A stretch of DNA of 64,000 nucleotides from Sphingopyxis sp. PET50. Lineage in GTDB: Bacteria; Pseudomonadota; Alphaproteobacteria; Sphingomonadales; Sphingomonadaceae. Shown here piece after piece: positions 53,905-63,025 of this stretch. The DNA is taken from NCBI RefSeq assembly GCF_025244705.1, contig NZ_CP104207.1, positions 1,736,001-1,800,000 on the forward strand, in the 5' to 3' direction. Positions within the stretch are counted from its first letter, which is position 1. Each line of letters begins with the position of its first letter. Below the pieces are notes generated by a model. It had not been told where the DNA came from and ran no database searches. It worked only from the letters and a program-made list of their open reading frames with translations. Both the position numbers and the translations under genes were made by a program.

Positions 53905-54344
53905 CCTCAATCCTCTATATCATTAGCGCCTTTCCTCTCAAATCTTCCCGCCCGAAAGAGTCAATCGAAAAGGTGATAATCAGATAACTAAGTCACTTGA
54001 TTATACGCCTGCAAGCGCGCACCCTCCGGCAAACGGAATCTGGAAGAGCGATGGATGAGCGGGCCTTTCGAACGCCGTGCGGCGGCCGCGGCCAATCCGA
54101 TGCCCGCGCTGTTCGAACGTGGCGGAGTATTACGCATTGACAAATTATGTCCGGACGTCAGAAATGCGGCGAATCCGCCGCCTGGCGCGCGGTTTGCGGT
54201 CGGGGCCACCGGCACGGGCAACGGGCCTGTTTCCGCCCGGTTCGGCGGGATCGGCATTTCCGGTTTCGGCCGCGACGGCGGGCTCGAAGGCAAAAGAGAA
54301 TTCACAGGCACGATAACGGTGCCGATGGGCTGAGGAGAGAAACA
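53905..54344. other. 440-bp intergenic region upstream of the P450 operon
   Basis: No convincing gene is seen. An inverted repeat ATAATCA...TGATTAT (53976-53982 and 53998-54004, 15-base spacer) lies in an AT-rich stretch and could be a promoter or operator shared by the divergent ACAD and P450 units. A 92-residue frame at 54055-54333 is open but has compositional bias only. Confidence 0.4.
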
Positions 54345-55551
54345 ATGCCGCAGATGGTGGCGGTGCCGGACAATGTTCCGCCCGAACTGGTGGTCGATTT
54401 CGACTTCTACGCGCTGGTCGAGCAAGGCCGAAGATATCCAGCTCGCCTGGGCCGAACTGCACAAGGGGCCCGATATCGTCTGGACGCCGCACTATGGCGG
54501 CTACTGGATCGCGACGCGCGCCGAAGACATCAAGGTGATGCAGATCGACCACGAACATTTCAGCCACAATGAATTCGACATCCCGCTGAACCCCGACCGG
54601 GTGAAGTCGATCCCGCTGTCGCTCGATCCGCCCCAGCACACCCCCTATCGCAAGCTGCTGATGACCGGCTTCACGCCCGCCAAGGTCAGGCAATATTCCG
54701 AAGTCGCGCGCGACACCGCGCGGGACCTCGTCGCGAAGCTCAAGCCGCGCGGCGAATGCGAATTCATCGACGAGTTCGCGAAGGTGCTGCCGATCAACGT
54801 CTTCCTGACGATGATGGGCCTGCCGCTCGAGGACCGCGATTTCCTGCTCCCCCGCGCCGAGATCGCGGTGCGCAGCAACGACGTCGACCTCAAGACGCGG
54901 ACCCAGATGGAGCTTGCCGGCTATCTGATGGGCCATATCGAAAGCCGCAAGGCGGAGCCGCGGGACGACCTGCTCGGCATGATCGTGAACGGCGAGGTCG
55001 AGGATCGGCCGCTGACCCCGCAGGAGATCATGGCGATGTCGCTGCTGGTGCTGGTCGGCGGACTCGACACGGTCGCGTCGCAGCTCGGTTTCGTCGCGCA
55101 TTTCCTCGCGAAGAGCCCCGGGCATCGCCGCGAACTGGTCGACAATCCGAAGCTGATCCAGACCGCCTGCGAGGAATTCCTGCGCCGTTACGGCCTTCCC
55201 AACACCGCGCGCCAGCTCACCAGCGATTATGAGTATAAGGGGCTGCAATTCAAGAAGGGCGACATGATCCAGATGCCGAAGTGCCTCTATGGCCTCGACG
55301 ACCGGATCAATGCGGACCCGGCGGTGGTCGATTTCCATCGCAAGCCGTCGGAGATCAAGCACGCGGCCTTCGGCGCCGGGCCGCACGTCTGCCCTGGCAA
55401 TGTGCTGGCGCGGCGCGAACTGATCGTCTTCCTCGAGGAATGGCTGCCCGAAATCCCCGATTTCGCGATCGACCCCGACCGGCCGCCGGTCTTCGCCGCG
55501 GGGAGCGTCAACGGCGTCGACAAGCTCTATCTGAAATGGGCGGTGCAGTGA
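54345..55551 (+). pseudogene. Cytochrome P450, P450cam (CYP101)-like, frameshifted near the N-terminus
   Basis: The start MPQMVAVPDNVPPELVVDFDFYALVEQ follows TGAGGAGAG. At about 54424 the frame must shift by one (GAGCAAGGCC), after which it reads EDIQLAWAELHKGPDIVWTP to the end, 401 residues. The I-helix motif LVLVGGLDTVASQL is almost that of P450cam (GGLDTV), DPPQHTPYRKL is in the C-helix region, and the heme loop is FGAGPHVCPGN with the ligand Cys. P450cam relatives hydroxylate monoterpenoids. No ferredoxin gene is adjacent; a rubredoxin lies three genes downstream. Confidence 0.82.
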
Positions 55552-56692
55552 GCGCGATCGACGACAGCGGTGTCCGCACGGCGATCCGCGCCGCGATCGA
55601 CGCGGGCCACGAACAGGCGGTGCATGTCGTCGCCTATCACGACGGGAAAAAGCTCCTCGACGTGTGGGACGGCCTCGCCGACCCGGCATCGGGACGCAAG
55701 GCCGACGCCGACACGCTCTACAACGTCTATTCGGTGACCAAGGCGGTCGCGGCCACCGCGCTGCATATCCAGGCCGAGCGCGGCCATGTCGATTATGACG
55801 CGCCGATCGCCGACTACTGGCCCGCCTTCGCCGCGAACGGCAAGGCGGCGGCGACGGTGCGCCACGCGCTCACCCACCGCAGCCGGCGTGCCGCTGATGC
55901 CCGAGGGCGTGACGCCCGAAAAGATGTGCGACTGGGATTATATGACCGGCGCGATCGCGGCGATGGAGCCGCTCGCGCCGCCGGGCGAAAAGACGCTCTA
56001 CCAGTCGATGACCTTCGGCTGGATCGTCGGCGAGATCGTCCGCCGCAGCGACCCGAAGGGCCGCGATTTCCGCCAGTTCGTGCTCGACGAGATCAACGCG
56101 CCGCTGGGCCTCAGGGACCTGTGGATCGGTATCCCCGACGCGGTCGAGGACCGTATCGCCACCCTGTCGAACCGCAACGAGAACGACCCGCCGCCGCCCG
56201 AAGCGACGCTCTACGCGCGCTCGATGCCCGCCGCAGTCGACCTCGTCCCGCCGGTGTTCGAGCGCCCCGACGTGCGCCGCGCCGCCATCGCCGGTGTCGG
56301 CGGCATCTTCAACGCGCGCGACGAGGCGCGCTTCTGGGCGATGCTCGCGGGCGGCGGCGAACTCGATGGCGTGCGCCTGCTGTCCGCCGAGCGCGTCGCC
56401 GGCTTCTCCAGCATCCGCGACAATGGCGACGAGCCCGATCCGGTGATGTTCGGCATCCCGATCCCGATCAGCATCGGCGGCTATTGGCTCGGCGGCCACC
56501 GCGTCAGCGGCCCGCGCGCGATCTGGCACCCCGGTGCCGCGCGGCTCGCTCGGCTGGGCCGACCCCGACCAGAAACTCGCCGTGGCCGTGTGCCACAACC
56601 GCATGTTCAACGCGCGCGATCCCCAGGACGACCCGATCCTGCCGATCTCCAAGGCGGTCGTCGCCGCGCTCGGCCTGGAGTGGAAATCATGA
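55548..56692 (+). pseudogene. Serine hydrolase of the beta-lactamase/esterase (EstB) family, two frameshifts
   Basis: The product starts at GTG 55548, overlapping the P450 stop (GTGA), with an ATG at 55536 as an alternative. The nucleophile motif is YSVTKA (SxxK, Ser-Val-Thr-Lys). The frame shifts at 55884 (AGCCGGC) before GVPLMPEGVTPEKM and again at 56542 (GCGCGGC) before SLGWADPDQKLAVAVCHNRM. Removing one base each gives 380 residues with the conserved THRSGVPL and HPGAAGSLGW. It is most likely an esterase or lactonase acting on a pathway intermediate. It overlaps the next gene by 4 bp. Confidence 0.8.
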
Positions 56693-57939
56693 CCGTCCTG
56701 CCCCGCCTCGAAGACCTCGAGGACAAGAGCTTCGATCCCTTTCTCATCGAGCGGCTGTCGACCGGCAATTGCCCCGACCCCTATCCGCGCATCCACGAGC
56801 TGCGCGAACAGGGGCCCGTCGTCGAGGGCAGCTATCGCATGCAGTTCACCGACGTGCCCGACGCGCAGATGGGCCACCTGCCGCAGGTGATGGTGCTCGG
56901 CTACGACGCGGTGATGAAGGTGCTGACCCAGCCCGAAATCTTCACCAACAAGGAAGCGTTCGAGAATAATCTCGGCAAATCCTTCGGCAACACCATCACC
57001 GTGATGGACGCGCCGATCCACACCAAATACCGCAAGATCTTTCAGAAGGCCTTCCTGCCGCAGATCGTCGCCCAATGGGGGGAAACGGTCGTCGACCCCG
57101 TCGTCAACCGGCTGATGGGCGAATTCATCGATCGCGGCGAGGCCGACCTGATCGAGGAATTCACCCACCATTACCCCTTTCAGGTCATCTATGCGCAGGT
57201 CGAGCTCGACCCGGCGCAGGCGCCGGTGTTCCACAAGCTCGCGATCGCGCAGATATTGTCGTCGATCGGCGCGCCGCAGGGGCCGGAGGCGAGTAGCAAG
57301 CTCGGGAGCTTCTTCGGCGAACTGCTCGCCGAAAAGCGCCGGAACCCCGGCACCGACCTGATCAGCCACCTCGCCACGGTCGAGGCCGACGGCGAGCGCC
57401 TGCCCGACGACGTCCTCGTCTCCTTCCTCCGCCAGCTGATGAACGCGGGCGGTGACACCACCTATCGCGGGACGAGCGTGCTGCTCACCGGCCTGCTCAC
57501 CCACCCCGACCAGCTTGCGGCGGTAACCGCCGACCGCAGCCTGATCCCGCAGGCGATCGACGAGGCGCTGCGCTGGGAGGGGCCGGTCTCCTCGACCTTC
57601 CGCTATGCCGCGCAGGACACCGAGATCGAGGGCGTGCCGATCAAGAAAGGCACTTATATCAACACCGTGCTCGCCTCGGCGAACCGCGATCCGGCGAAGT
57701 TCGAGGACCCCGACAGCTTCGACATCTTCCGCCCGCGCGGCACGCGCCACCTCGCCTTCGCGAGCGGCCCGCACCTCTGCATCGGCCAGCACCTCGCGCG
57801 CGTCGAGATGACGCGCGCGCTGAACGCGATCCTCGACAGGCTGCCGAACCTGCGGCTCGATCCCGACAAGCCGGCGCCCGAGATCAAGGGGCATTTGCTG
57901 CGTGTTCCCTATCACCTGTGGGTGAAGTTCGACCGCTGA
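56689..57939 (+). CDS. Cytochrome P450
   Basis: A complete 416-residue bacterial P450. The I-helix is LMNAGGDTTYRG (AGGDTT), the ExxR pair is in IDEALRWEGP, and the heme loop is FASGPHLCIGQHLAR (FxxGxHxC), with the ligand Cys near residue 363. The PHTKYRKIFQKAF-like THTKYR segment is the C-helix region. It overlaps the esterase stop by 4 bp and is followed after 15 bp by a rubredoxin. It has no frameshift. The subfamily cannot be fixed by eye. Confidence 0.95.
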   Translation: MTVLPRLEDLEDKSFDPFLIERLSTGNCPDPYPRIHELREQGPVVEGSYRMQFTDVPDAQMGHLPQVMVLGYDAVMKVLTQPEIFTNKEAFENNLGKSFGNTITVMDAPIHTKYRKIFQKAFLPQIVAQWGETVVDPVVNRLMGEFIDRGEADLIEEFTHHYPFQVIYAQVELDPAQAPVFHKLAIAQILSSIGAPQGPEASSKLGSFFGELLAEKRRNPGTDLISHLATVEADGERLPDDVLVSFLRQLMNAGGDTTYRGTSVLLTGLLTHPDQLAAVTADRSLIPQAIDEALRWEGPVSSTFRYAAQDTEIEGVPIKKGTYINTVLASANRDPAKFEDPDSFDIFRPRGTRHLAFASGPHLCIGQHLARVEMTRALNAILDRLPNLRLDPDKPAPEIKGHLLRVPYHLWVKFDR

Positions 57940-57954
57940 CCGGGGTTCGATGCG

Positions 57955-58119
57955 ATGAAGAAATGGATGTGCATGAACTGCGGCTGGATTTACGAGCAGG
58001 AACTCGGCGACCCCGAGGGCGGCATCGCGCCCGGGACGGCGTGGGAGGATATCCCCGACGACTGGAAATGCCCCGACTGCGGCGCGCTGAAGGCCGAATT
58101 CGACATGGTCGAGATCTGA
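57955..58119 (+). CDS. Rubredoxin
   Basis: A 54-residue protein, short enough to be missed by ORF length filters. It reads MKKWMCMNCGWIYEQE, with Cys6 and Cys9 in CxxC form, and later DWKCPDCGALKAEF, with Cys39 and Cys42, the classical rubredoxin iron site. The middle PEGGIAPGTAWEDIPDDW is the family signature. It lies between a P450 and a GMC oxidoreductase gene, so it probably passes electrons to one or both P450s, or to an unlinked oxygenase. A rubredoxin reductase gene is not in the window. Confidence 0.95.
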   Translation: MKKWMCMNCGWIYEQELGDPEGGIAPGTAWEDIPDDWKCPDCGALKAEFDMVEI

Positions 58120-58123
58120 CGCG

Positions 58124-59705
58124 ATGGGCCCTTTCGACTATGTCATCGTCGGCGCCGGATCGTCGGGCTGCGTCCTCGCCGAGCGGCTGAGCCGCAGCGC
58201 CAGCCGCAAGATCCTGGTTATCGAAAGCGGCCCCGTCGATTCGAGCCCGCTGATCGACATGCCACGCGGTTTCGGCAGGACGCTGATGGACCCGAAGCTG
58301 ACCCACGCCTATGTCGCGAAGAAGACCGGCGGCCACAACGAACCCGAATATTGGGTGCGCGGCAAGACGCTCGGCGGGTCGAGTTCGCTCAACGGCATGG
58401 TCTATGTCCGCGGCCAGCCGAGCGACTATGACGATTGGGATTGCGACGGCTGGCGCTGGGCGGACCTGAAACCGCATTTCAAGGCGCTGGAGAACCACGA
58501 GCTCGGCGCATCGGACATGCGCGGCAGCCGGCGGTCCGCTGAATATCACCATCCACCCGACCAAGCGGCCGGTGCTGGAGGCGATGATCGCCGCCGCCGC
58601 GCAGATGGGCGTGCCGACGGTCGAAGACCTCAATTCGCTCGACAGTTCGGGCTTCGGCTATCAGCCGCGCAACATCTGGAAGGGCAAGCGCCAGAGCGCC
58701 GCCAAGGTCTTCCTGCGCCCCGCGATGCAGCGCCCGAACGTCACCGTCATCACCGGCACCGACGTGCTGCGCCTGACGCACGCGGGCAAGCGCGTCACCG
58801 GCGTGCGCATCCGCAATGCACAGGGGGAACGCGACGTCGCGGCGCGCGAGGTGATCCTCAGCGCCGGCGCGCTCAACTCGCCCACCCTGCTCCAGCGATC
58901 GGGCATCGGCCCCGCTGCGCATCTCAGGAGCGTCGGGGTCGAGGTGCTGCACGACGCCCCCGGCGTCGGCCACAATATGCGCGAGCACCGCCTGCTCCGC
59001 GCGCAATATCGCCTGCGCAAGGGCAGCGAAAATGCCTCCTTCCAGGGCGCGGGGCTCTATCTCAGCGCACTGCGCTATTTCCTGCTCAAATCGGGCCCGC
59101 TCACCTCGGCGGCGTTCGAGGTGGGCGGCTTCATCCGCACCGAGCCGGGCAGCGGCCGCCCCGACGCGCAGCTCGGCATGGGGCCGATGTCGATCGACAG
59201 CAGCACGCCGGGCCTGTCACTGCACGGCTTCCCCGGCGCGATGTGCGGCGGCTATGTGATGCGGCCCGAAAGCCGGGGCAGCATTCTGATCGGCGGCCCC
59301 GACATCGCGACCCCGGCTATCATCGACCCCAATTATCTCGCCACCGATTACGACCGCCGCGTCTCGGTCGCGCTGTTCCGCTTCATCCGCACGATGTTCG
59401 CCCAGCCCGCGCTCGCGCCCTTCGTCGTCGAGGAGATCGACCCGAGCGCCGGGATCGAGACCGACGACGAGATCATCGACGCCTATCACCGCATCGGCGG
59501 CGCGGGCTATCATGCGGCGGGCACCTGCCGCATGGGCGAGGACGAGGCTTCGGTCGTCGACACGCGGCTGCGCGTGCGCGGGGTCGAGGGGCTGCGCGTC
59601 GTCGACATCTCGGTCATGCCCTCGCTCGTGTCGGGCAACACCAACGCCCCCGCGATGGCGATGGCGTCGCGCGCGGGCGAACTGATCCTCGCCGATGCGG
59701 ATTAG
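58124..59705 (+). pseudogene. GMC family FAD-dependent oxidoreductase (choline/alcohol dehydrogenase type), frameshifted
   Basis: The N-terminal FAD motif GAGSSGCVLAERLS, then WVRGKTLGGSSSLNGMVYVRG and DYDDWDCDGWRW are in one frame; the break is at 58529 (AGCCGGC). The +1 frame continues GGPLNITIHPTKRPVLEA and ends YHAAGTCRMGEDEASVVDTRLRVRGVEGLRVVDISVMPSLVSGNTNAPAMAMA, with the catalytic His region near the C-terminus. One removed base restores the expected SGGPL and 526 residues. The enzyme would oxidise the primary alcohol made by a P450, like AlkJ in alkane degradation. Confidence 0.82.
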
Positions 59706-60745
59706 CGTCCCCGAAACGCTGGAAGGCGTCACCGTGCGGCTGGCTGGGCGAGGCGCTCGCCCCGCGTTTCCCCGGGGTGCGGATCGACCATGCCGAGCCC
59801 GTCGACGTGATCCACGGCGCCTGCACCAAGGTCCGCCTGTCGGTGCGCGGCGACCACCCCGCCCTGCCGCCGACGATGCTGATGAAGGCGGGCTTCGAGC
59901 CGCACAGCCCGGACATGCGCAAGATGCACGTCAACGAATATCACGCCTATCGCGACCTGATGCCGAGCACCGGCCTCAACGTCCCCGATTGCCTGTGCGC
60001 GGCGATGGACGAAGACGGCCGCGCGCTCGTCATTTTGGAGGACCTCTGCCTGCGCGGCGTGCGTTTCCTGTCGCTGCAGCGGCCGATCGGCTTCGACCTC
60101 GCCAAGGGCTTCCTCGCCGGGCTGGCGAAGCTGCACGCGCGCTGGTGGGACGCCCCCGAGCTCGACAGCGACTTCGCCTGGGTGCCCGATACGGGCGAAA
60201 CGGCGCTCGAACATTATTTCACCCTGCTGCTGACGCCCGACCTTTTCGAGACCTACGCCACCTCGCCGCGCGGCGCCGCCATGCCGCGCATGCTGCTCGA
60301 CCCGCCGCGCATCCGCGCCGCGCACGCCGCGATGCGTGAGGCGCACAAGGGGCAGGCGCGCGTGATCAACCATGGCGACATGCACCTCGGCAATCTCTAC
60401 CTCGACGCCGACGGCACGCCGGGCTTTCTCGACGCGCAGCCGAGGCTCGGCGCCTGGTCGATCGACGTCAGCTATTTCCTGATCGCCGGGCTCGACCTCG
60501 TCGACCGGCGCCGCTGGCAGGGCGCGCTGCTCGCCCATTATCTGGGTTGCCTGAAGGCGGAGGGCATCGACCCGCCGTCCTTCGACGACGCCTGGGCCGC
60601 CTTTCGCCGCGATGTGGTCTGGGGCCTGCTGATCTGGATGCTCAACGGCTCGCATTTCCAGACCGAGGCGAACAACACCGCCGCCGCGACGCGCTTCGCG
60701 ATGGCGATGGTCGATCTCGATACATTCGGCGCGCTCGGCGTCTGA
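59695..60745 (+). pseudogene. APH/ACAD10-type phosphotransferase, frameshifted near the start
   Basis: ATG 59695 overlaps the GMC gene by 11 bp. The frame shifts near 59740 (GTGCGGCTGGCTGGG); one base removed gives VRWLGEALAPRFPGVRIDH and 349 residues. The body has VINHGDMHLGNLYLD, the HGD catalytic loop, and FLDAQPRLGAWSIDVSYFL in the metal-binding position. As with the kinase at 32022 it is a candidate hydroxyacyl-CoA kinase rather than a resistance gene. It ends the P450 operon. Confidence 0.78.
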
Positions 60746-60916
60746 ACGATCGCCGGCGCGCCTTCATCGTCCCATCGACGCCGGCGGCCGCTCGCGCATC
60801 CTGTTCGATGGCCCCGGCGGCGCGGTCACCGCGCGCTGACAGAGCGACGGCGCAACGGCGGGATAGCAGCGCCGATACCGAGGAGGCCGGTTTCGGGCGG
60901 GAGCTGACATTCGTTC

Positions 60917-61027
60917 TCCCCTCCCTGCAAGGGAGGGGCTGGGGGTGGGTGGCCGCCGAAGGCGGCGCTCTTCCTCTTGCTCGCTGCGCTCGCTACCCAC
61001 CCCTAACCCCTCCCTAAAAGGGAGGGG
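60917..61027. repeat. Intergenic composite repeat, third of three
   Basis: CCCCTCCCTGCAAGGGAGGGG and GGGGGTGGGTGG open the element, a spacer with CTCGCTGCGCTCGC follows, and CCCACCCCTAACCCCTCCC with TAAAAGGGAGGGG closes it. It fills the convergent gap before the nitroreductase gene. The remainder of that gap (60746-60916) shows nothing convincing. Confidence 0.7.
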
Positions 61028-61066
61028 AATGACTGCTATCCACCCCAAAACAGCCGCGCCCCAACC

Positions 61067-61768
61067 CTACTCCGCGAACCCCACAAAGGTCGCGGCTTCA
61101 TCCACCGCCTTGCGCGTCGACACCACCCCGTTCGCCGGAAAGCTCTCGTCGGGCCAGCCGATCGCGATGCAGATCATGATCGTCTGGTCGTCGGCGATCC
61201 CCGCTTCCTGCCGCACCACTTCCGAATGCATGATCCCCTGGCTGTTGATCACGCAGCCCAGCCCCTTCGACCAGGCGGCGTTGACGATCGCGGTCGCGAC
61301 CGCGCCGCAGTCGAAGGGCGCGATATCGCTGCCGACGAGGACCTTGTCATAGGTGACGACGATGCACGCGGGCGCGTCGAACTGGCGGAAACCGCGCAGC
61401 ACCCAGTCGAGGCGTTTGGGTTTGTCGTCGCGCGCGATCCCCATCGCGGCGAACAATTGCTTGGCGATGCCGACCTGCCGCTCGCGGTGCACGCCCTCGT
61501 AATTTTCCATGCCGCGGAATTCGCGCGTCGAGGGGATGCGCTCGAGGTTGCGGCGCGTGTTCCCTTCGCGGATGCGCGCCAGCGGTTCGCCGGTGACGAC
61601 ATAAAAATTCCACGGCTGGGTGTTGAGCGACGAGGGCGAGCGCATCGCCAGCGCAAGAATGTCGCGGATCAACGCCTTCGGCACCGGATCGTTTTTGTAC
61701 CCGCGGATGCTGCGCCGACCGTTCACCACCGCGGCATAGGCCGCCGCCATCGCCTCCCGCTCGTCCAC
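61067..61768 (-). CDS. Nitroreductase family protein
   Basis: The 233-residue FMN-dependent oxidoreductase has RRSIRGYKNDPVPKALIRDILALAMRSPSSLNTQPWNFYVVTG at the N-terminus, with the FMN-contacting RRS and Ser/Asn residues, and GLGCVINSQGIMHSEVVRQEAGI later. Members reduce nitro groups, quinones or enones with NAD(P)H. It is 4 bp downstream of the lipoyl-domain gene, so it probably belongs to that operon, which is unusual for a 2-oxoacid dehydrogenase. Confidence 0.92.
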   Translation of the reverse strand: MDEREAMAAAYAAVVNGRRSIRGYKNDPVPKALIRDILALAMRSPSSLNTQPWNFYVVTGEPLARIREGNTRRNLERIPSTREFRGMENYEGVHRERQVGIAKQLFAAMGIARDDKPKRLDWVLRGFRQFDAPACIVVTYDKVLVGSDIAPFDCGAVATAIVNAAWSKGLGCVINSQGIMHSEVVRQEAGIADDQTIMICIAIGWPDESFPANGVVSTRKAVDEAATFVGFAE

Positions 61769-61772
61769 GCGC

Positions 61773-62003
61773 TCAGCCGATCTCCGCGATCACGTCGCCG
61801 ACCTCATAGGTCTCGCCGACCTCGCCGATGATCTTCAGCTTGCCACTCGCCGGGCTTTCGACCTCGTTGGTCGATTTGTCGGCCTCCAGCGCATAGAGCG
61901 GCTGGCCCTCGCTCACCTCGGCGCCATCCGCGACCAGCCATTCGGCGAGAATGCCTTCGTTCATCGAAAAGCCGATCTTCGGCACGATCACTTGTACTGC
62001 CAC
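61773..62003 (-). CDS. Stand-alone lipoyl-domain protein
   Basis: The 76-residue protein is a single biotinyl/lipoyl attachment domain: MAVQVIVPKIGFSMNEGILAEWLV, then the lipoylation site LEADKSTNEVESP with the modified Lys in the middle, and GETYEVGDVIAEIG. E2 proteins normally carry this domain fused to an acyltransferase. Here only the lipoyl domain is present, next to the E1 genes, so it would accept the acyl group from E1 and deliver it to an acyltransferase encoded elsewhere. Confidence 0.92.
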   Translation of the reverse strand: MAVQVIVPKIGFSMNEGILAEWLVADGAEVSEGQPLYALEADKSTNEVESPASGKLKIIGEVGETYEVGDVIAEIG

Positions 62004-62014
62004 TCAGGGCCTCC

Positions 62015-63025
62015 TTAACTGGCGATGTCTTTGATGGCCGCGAGGATGCTGTCCCCGTCCGGCGCGTAGGCGTTTTCGAGCGGCCGCGAATAGGGCACCG
62101 CGCTATAGGCGCCGCCCAGCCGCTTGACCGGCTTTTTCAGCGCCCCGAACAATTCCTCGCCGATCACCGCCGCGATTTCCGCACCGGCGCCATGCTGCTT
62201 GACCGCTTCATGGACGATGATGACGCGGCCGGTCTTGCGCGCCGACGCGAGCACCGTGTCACGGTCCCACGGCGCGATCGTGCGCAGGTCGATCACCTCG
62301 ACCGAAATGCCCGCTTCCGCCGCCTGGTCGGCGGCGGCACGGGCGAGCATCGCCATGCGGCCATAGGTGACGATCGTCACGTCGCTGCCCTCGCGCTGCA
62401 CCGCCGCCTGGCCGAGCGGCACGCGGTGGCCGCTCGACGGCAGTTCGAAGGACATGGGCGTGCGATAGGTCGGCATATTCTCGATGAAGATCACCGGATC
62501 GGGATCGTCGATCGCCGCGCGCAGCAGCCCATAGGCATCCTCGGGCGTCGATGGCGTGCAGACCTTGACTCCCGGCGTATGCGCGAACCAGGCCTCCAGA
62601 TAGTCGCAATGCTGGCCGCCCGACCCGAAACCGAGTCCGGTCATGGTGCGGACCACGATCGGCACGCTCGTCTGGCCGCCCGACATGAAGCGCAGCTTCG
62701 CCGCATGGTTGACGATCATGTCCATCGCCACGGTGGTGAAGTTCATCAGCATGATCTCGGCGATTGGTTTGTAGCCCGCAAGGCTCGCGCCGATCGCCGC
62801 GCCCATGATCGCCTGTTCGGAGATCGGCGTCGACCGCACGCGGTCGTCGCCAAAGCTGGTGGAAAGCCCCTTGGTGATCTTGGCGATGCCGCCGCCCTCG
62901 GGGTCGGCGAGATCCTCGCCCAGCGTGATGACCTTGGGGTCCTCGGCGAAGGCATCCTGATAGGCTTTCGAGATCGCCTCGATGATCGTGACCTTGGGCT
63001 TGGCCGCTTTTTCCACCGCGCTCAT
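62015..63025 (-). CDS. 2-oxoacid dehydrogenase E1 component, beta subunit (acetoin-dehydrogenase-like)
   Basis: The 336-residue beta subunit has TLGEDLADPEGGGIAKITKGL near the N-terminus, STPISEQAIMGAAIGASLAG, the TPP-related MNFTTVAMDMIVNHAAKLRFMSGG and the C-terminal VIDLRTIAPWDRDTVLASARKTGRVIIVHEAV. It forms an alpha2beta2 heterotetramer with the alpha subunit. The AcoB/PdhB-like sequence allows acetoin, pyruvate or branched-chain 2-oxoacid as substrate. It overlaps the alpha gene by 4 bp. Confidence 0.93.
   Translation of the reverse strand: MSAVEKAAKPKVTIIEAISKAYQDAFAEDPKVITLGEDLADPEGGGIAKITKGLSTSFGDDRVRSTPISEQAIMGAAIGASLAGYKPIAEIMLMNFTTVAMDMIVNHAAKLRFMSGGQTSVPIVVRTMTGLGFGSGGQHCDYLEAWFAHTPGVKVCTPSTPEDAYGLLRAAIDDPDPVIFIENMPTYRTPMSFELPSSGHRVPLGQAAVQREGSDVTIVTYGRMAMLARAAADQAAEAGISVEVIDLRTIAPWDRDTVLASARKTGRVIIVHEAVKQHGAGAEIAAVIGEELFGALKKPVKRLGGAYSAVPYSRPLENAYAPDGDSILAAIKDIAS

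Noticed and set aside
54055-54333. 92-residue frame upstream of the P450 gene, and a 158-residue frame on the opposite strand
   Set aside because: Both have biased Gly/Pro/Ala content, no ribosome site and no recognisable motif. Open frames of this size arise often at this GC content.
4313-59745. Programmed +1 ribosomal frameshifting as the cause of the split genes
   Set aside because: The sites lack slippery sequences, rare-codon or stop signals of the prfB type, and the affected genes have unrelated functions.
60746-60838. Short frame ending RILFDGPGGAVTAR after the kinase gene
   Set aside because: It has no start codon with a ribosome site, and it is too short to assign; it could be a leftover gene end but nothing supports it.
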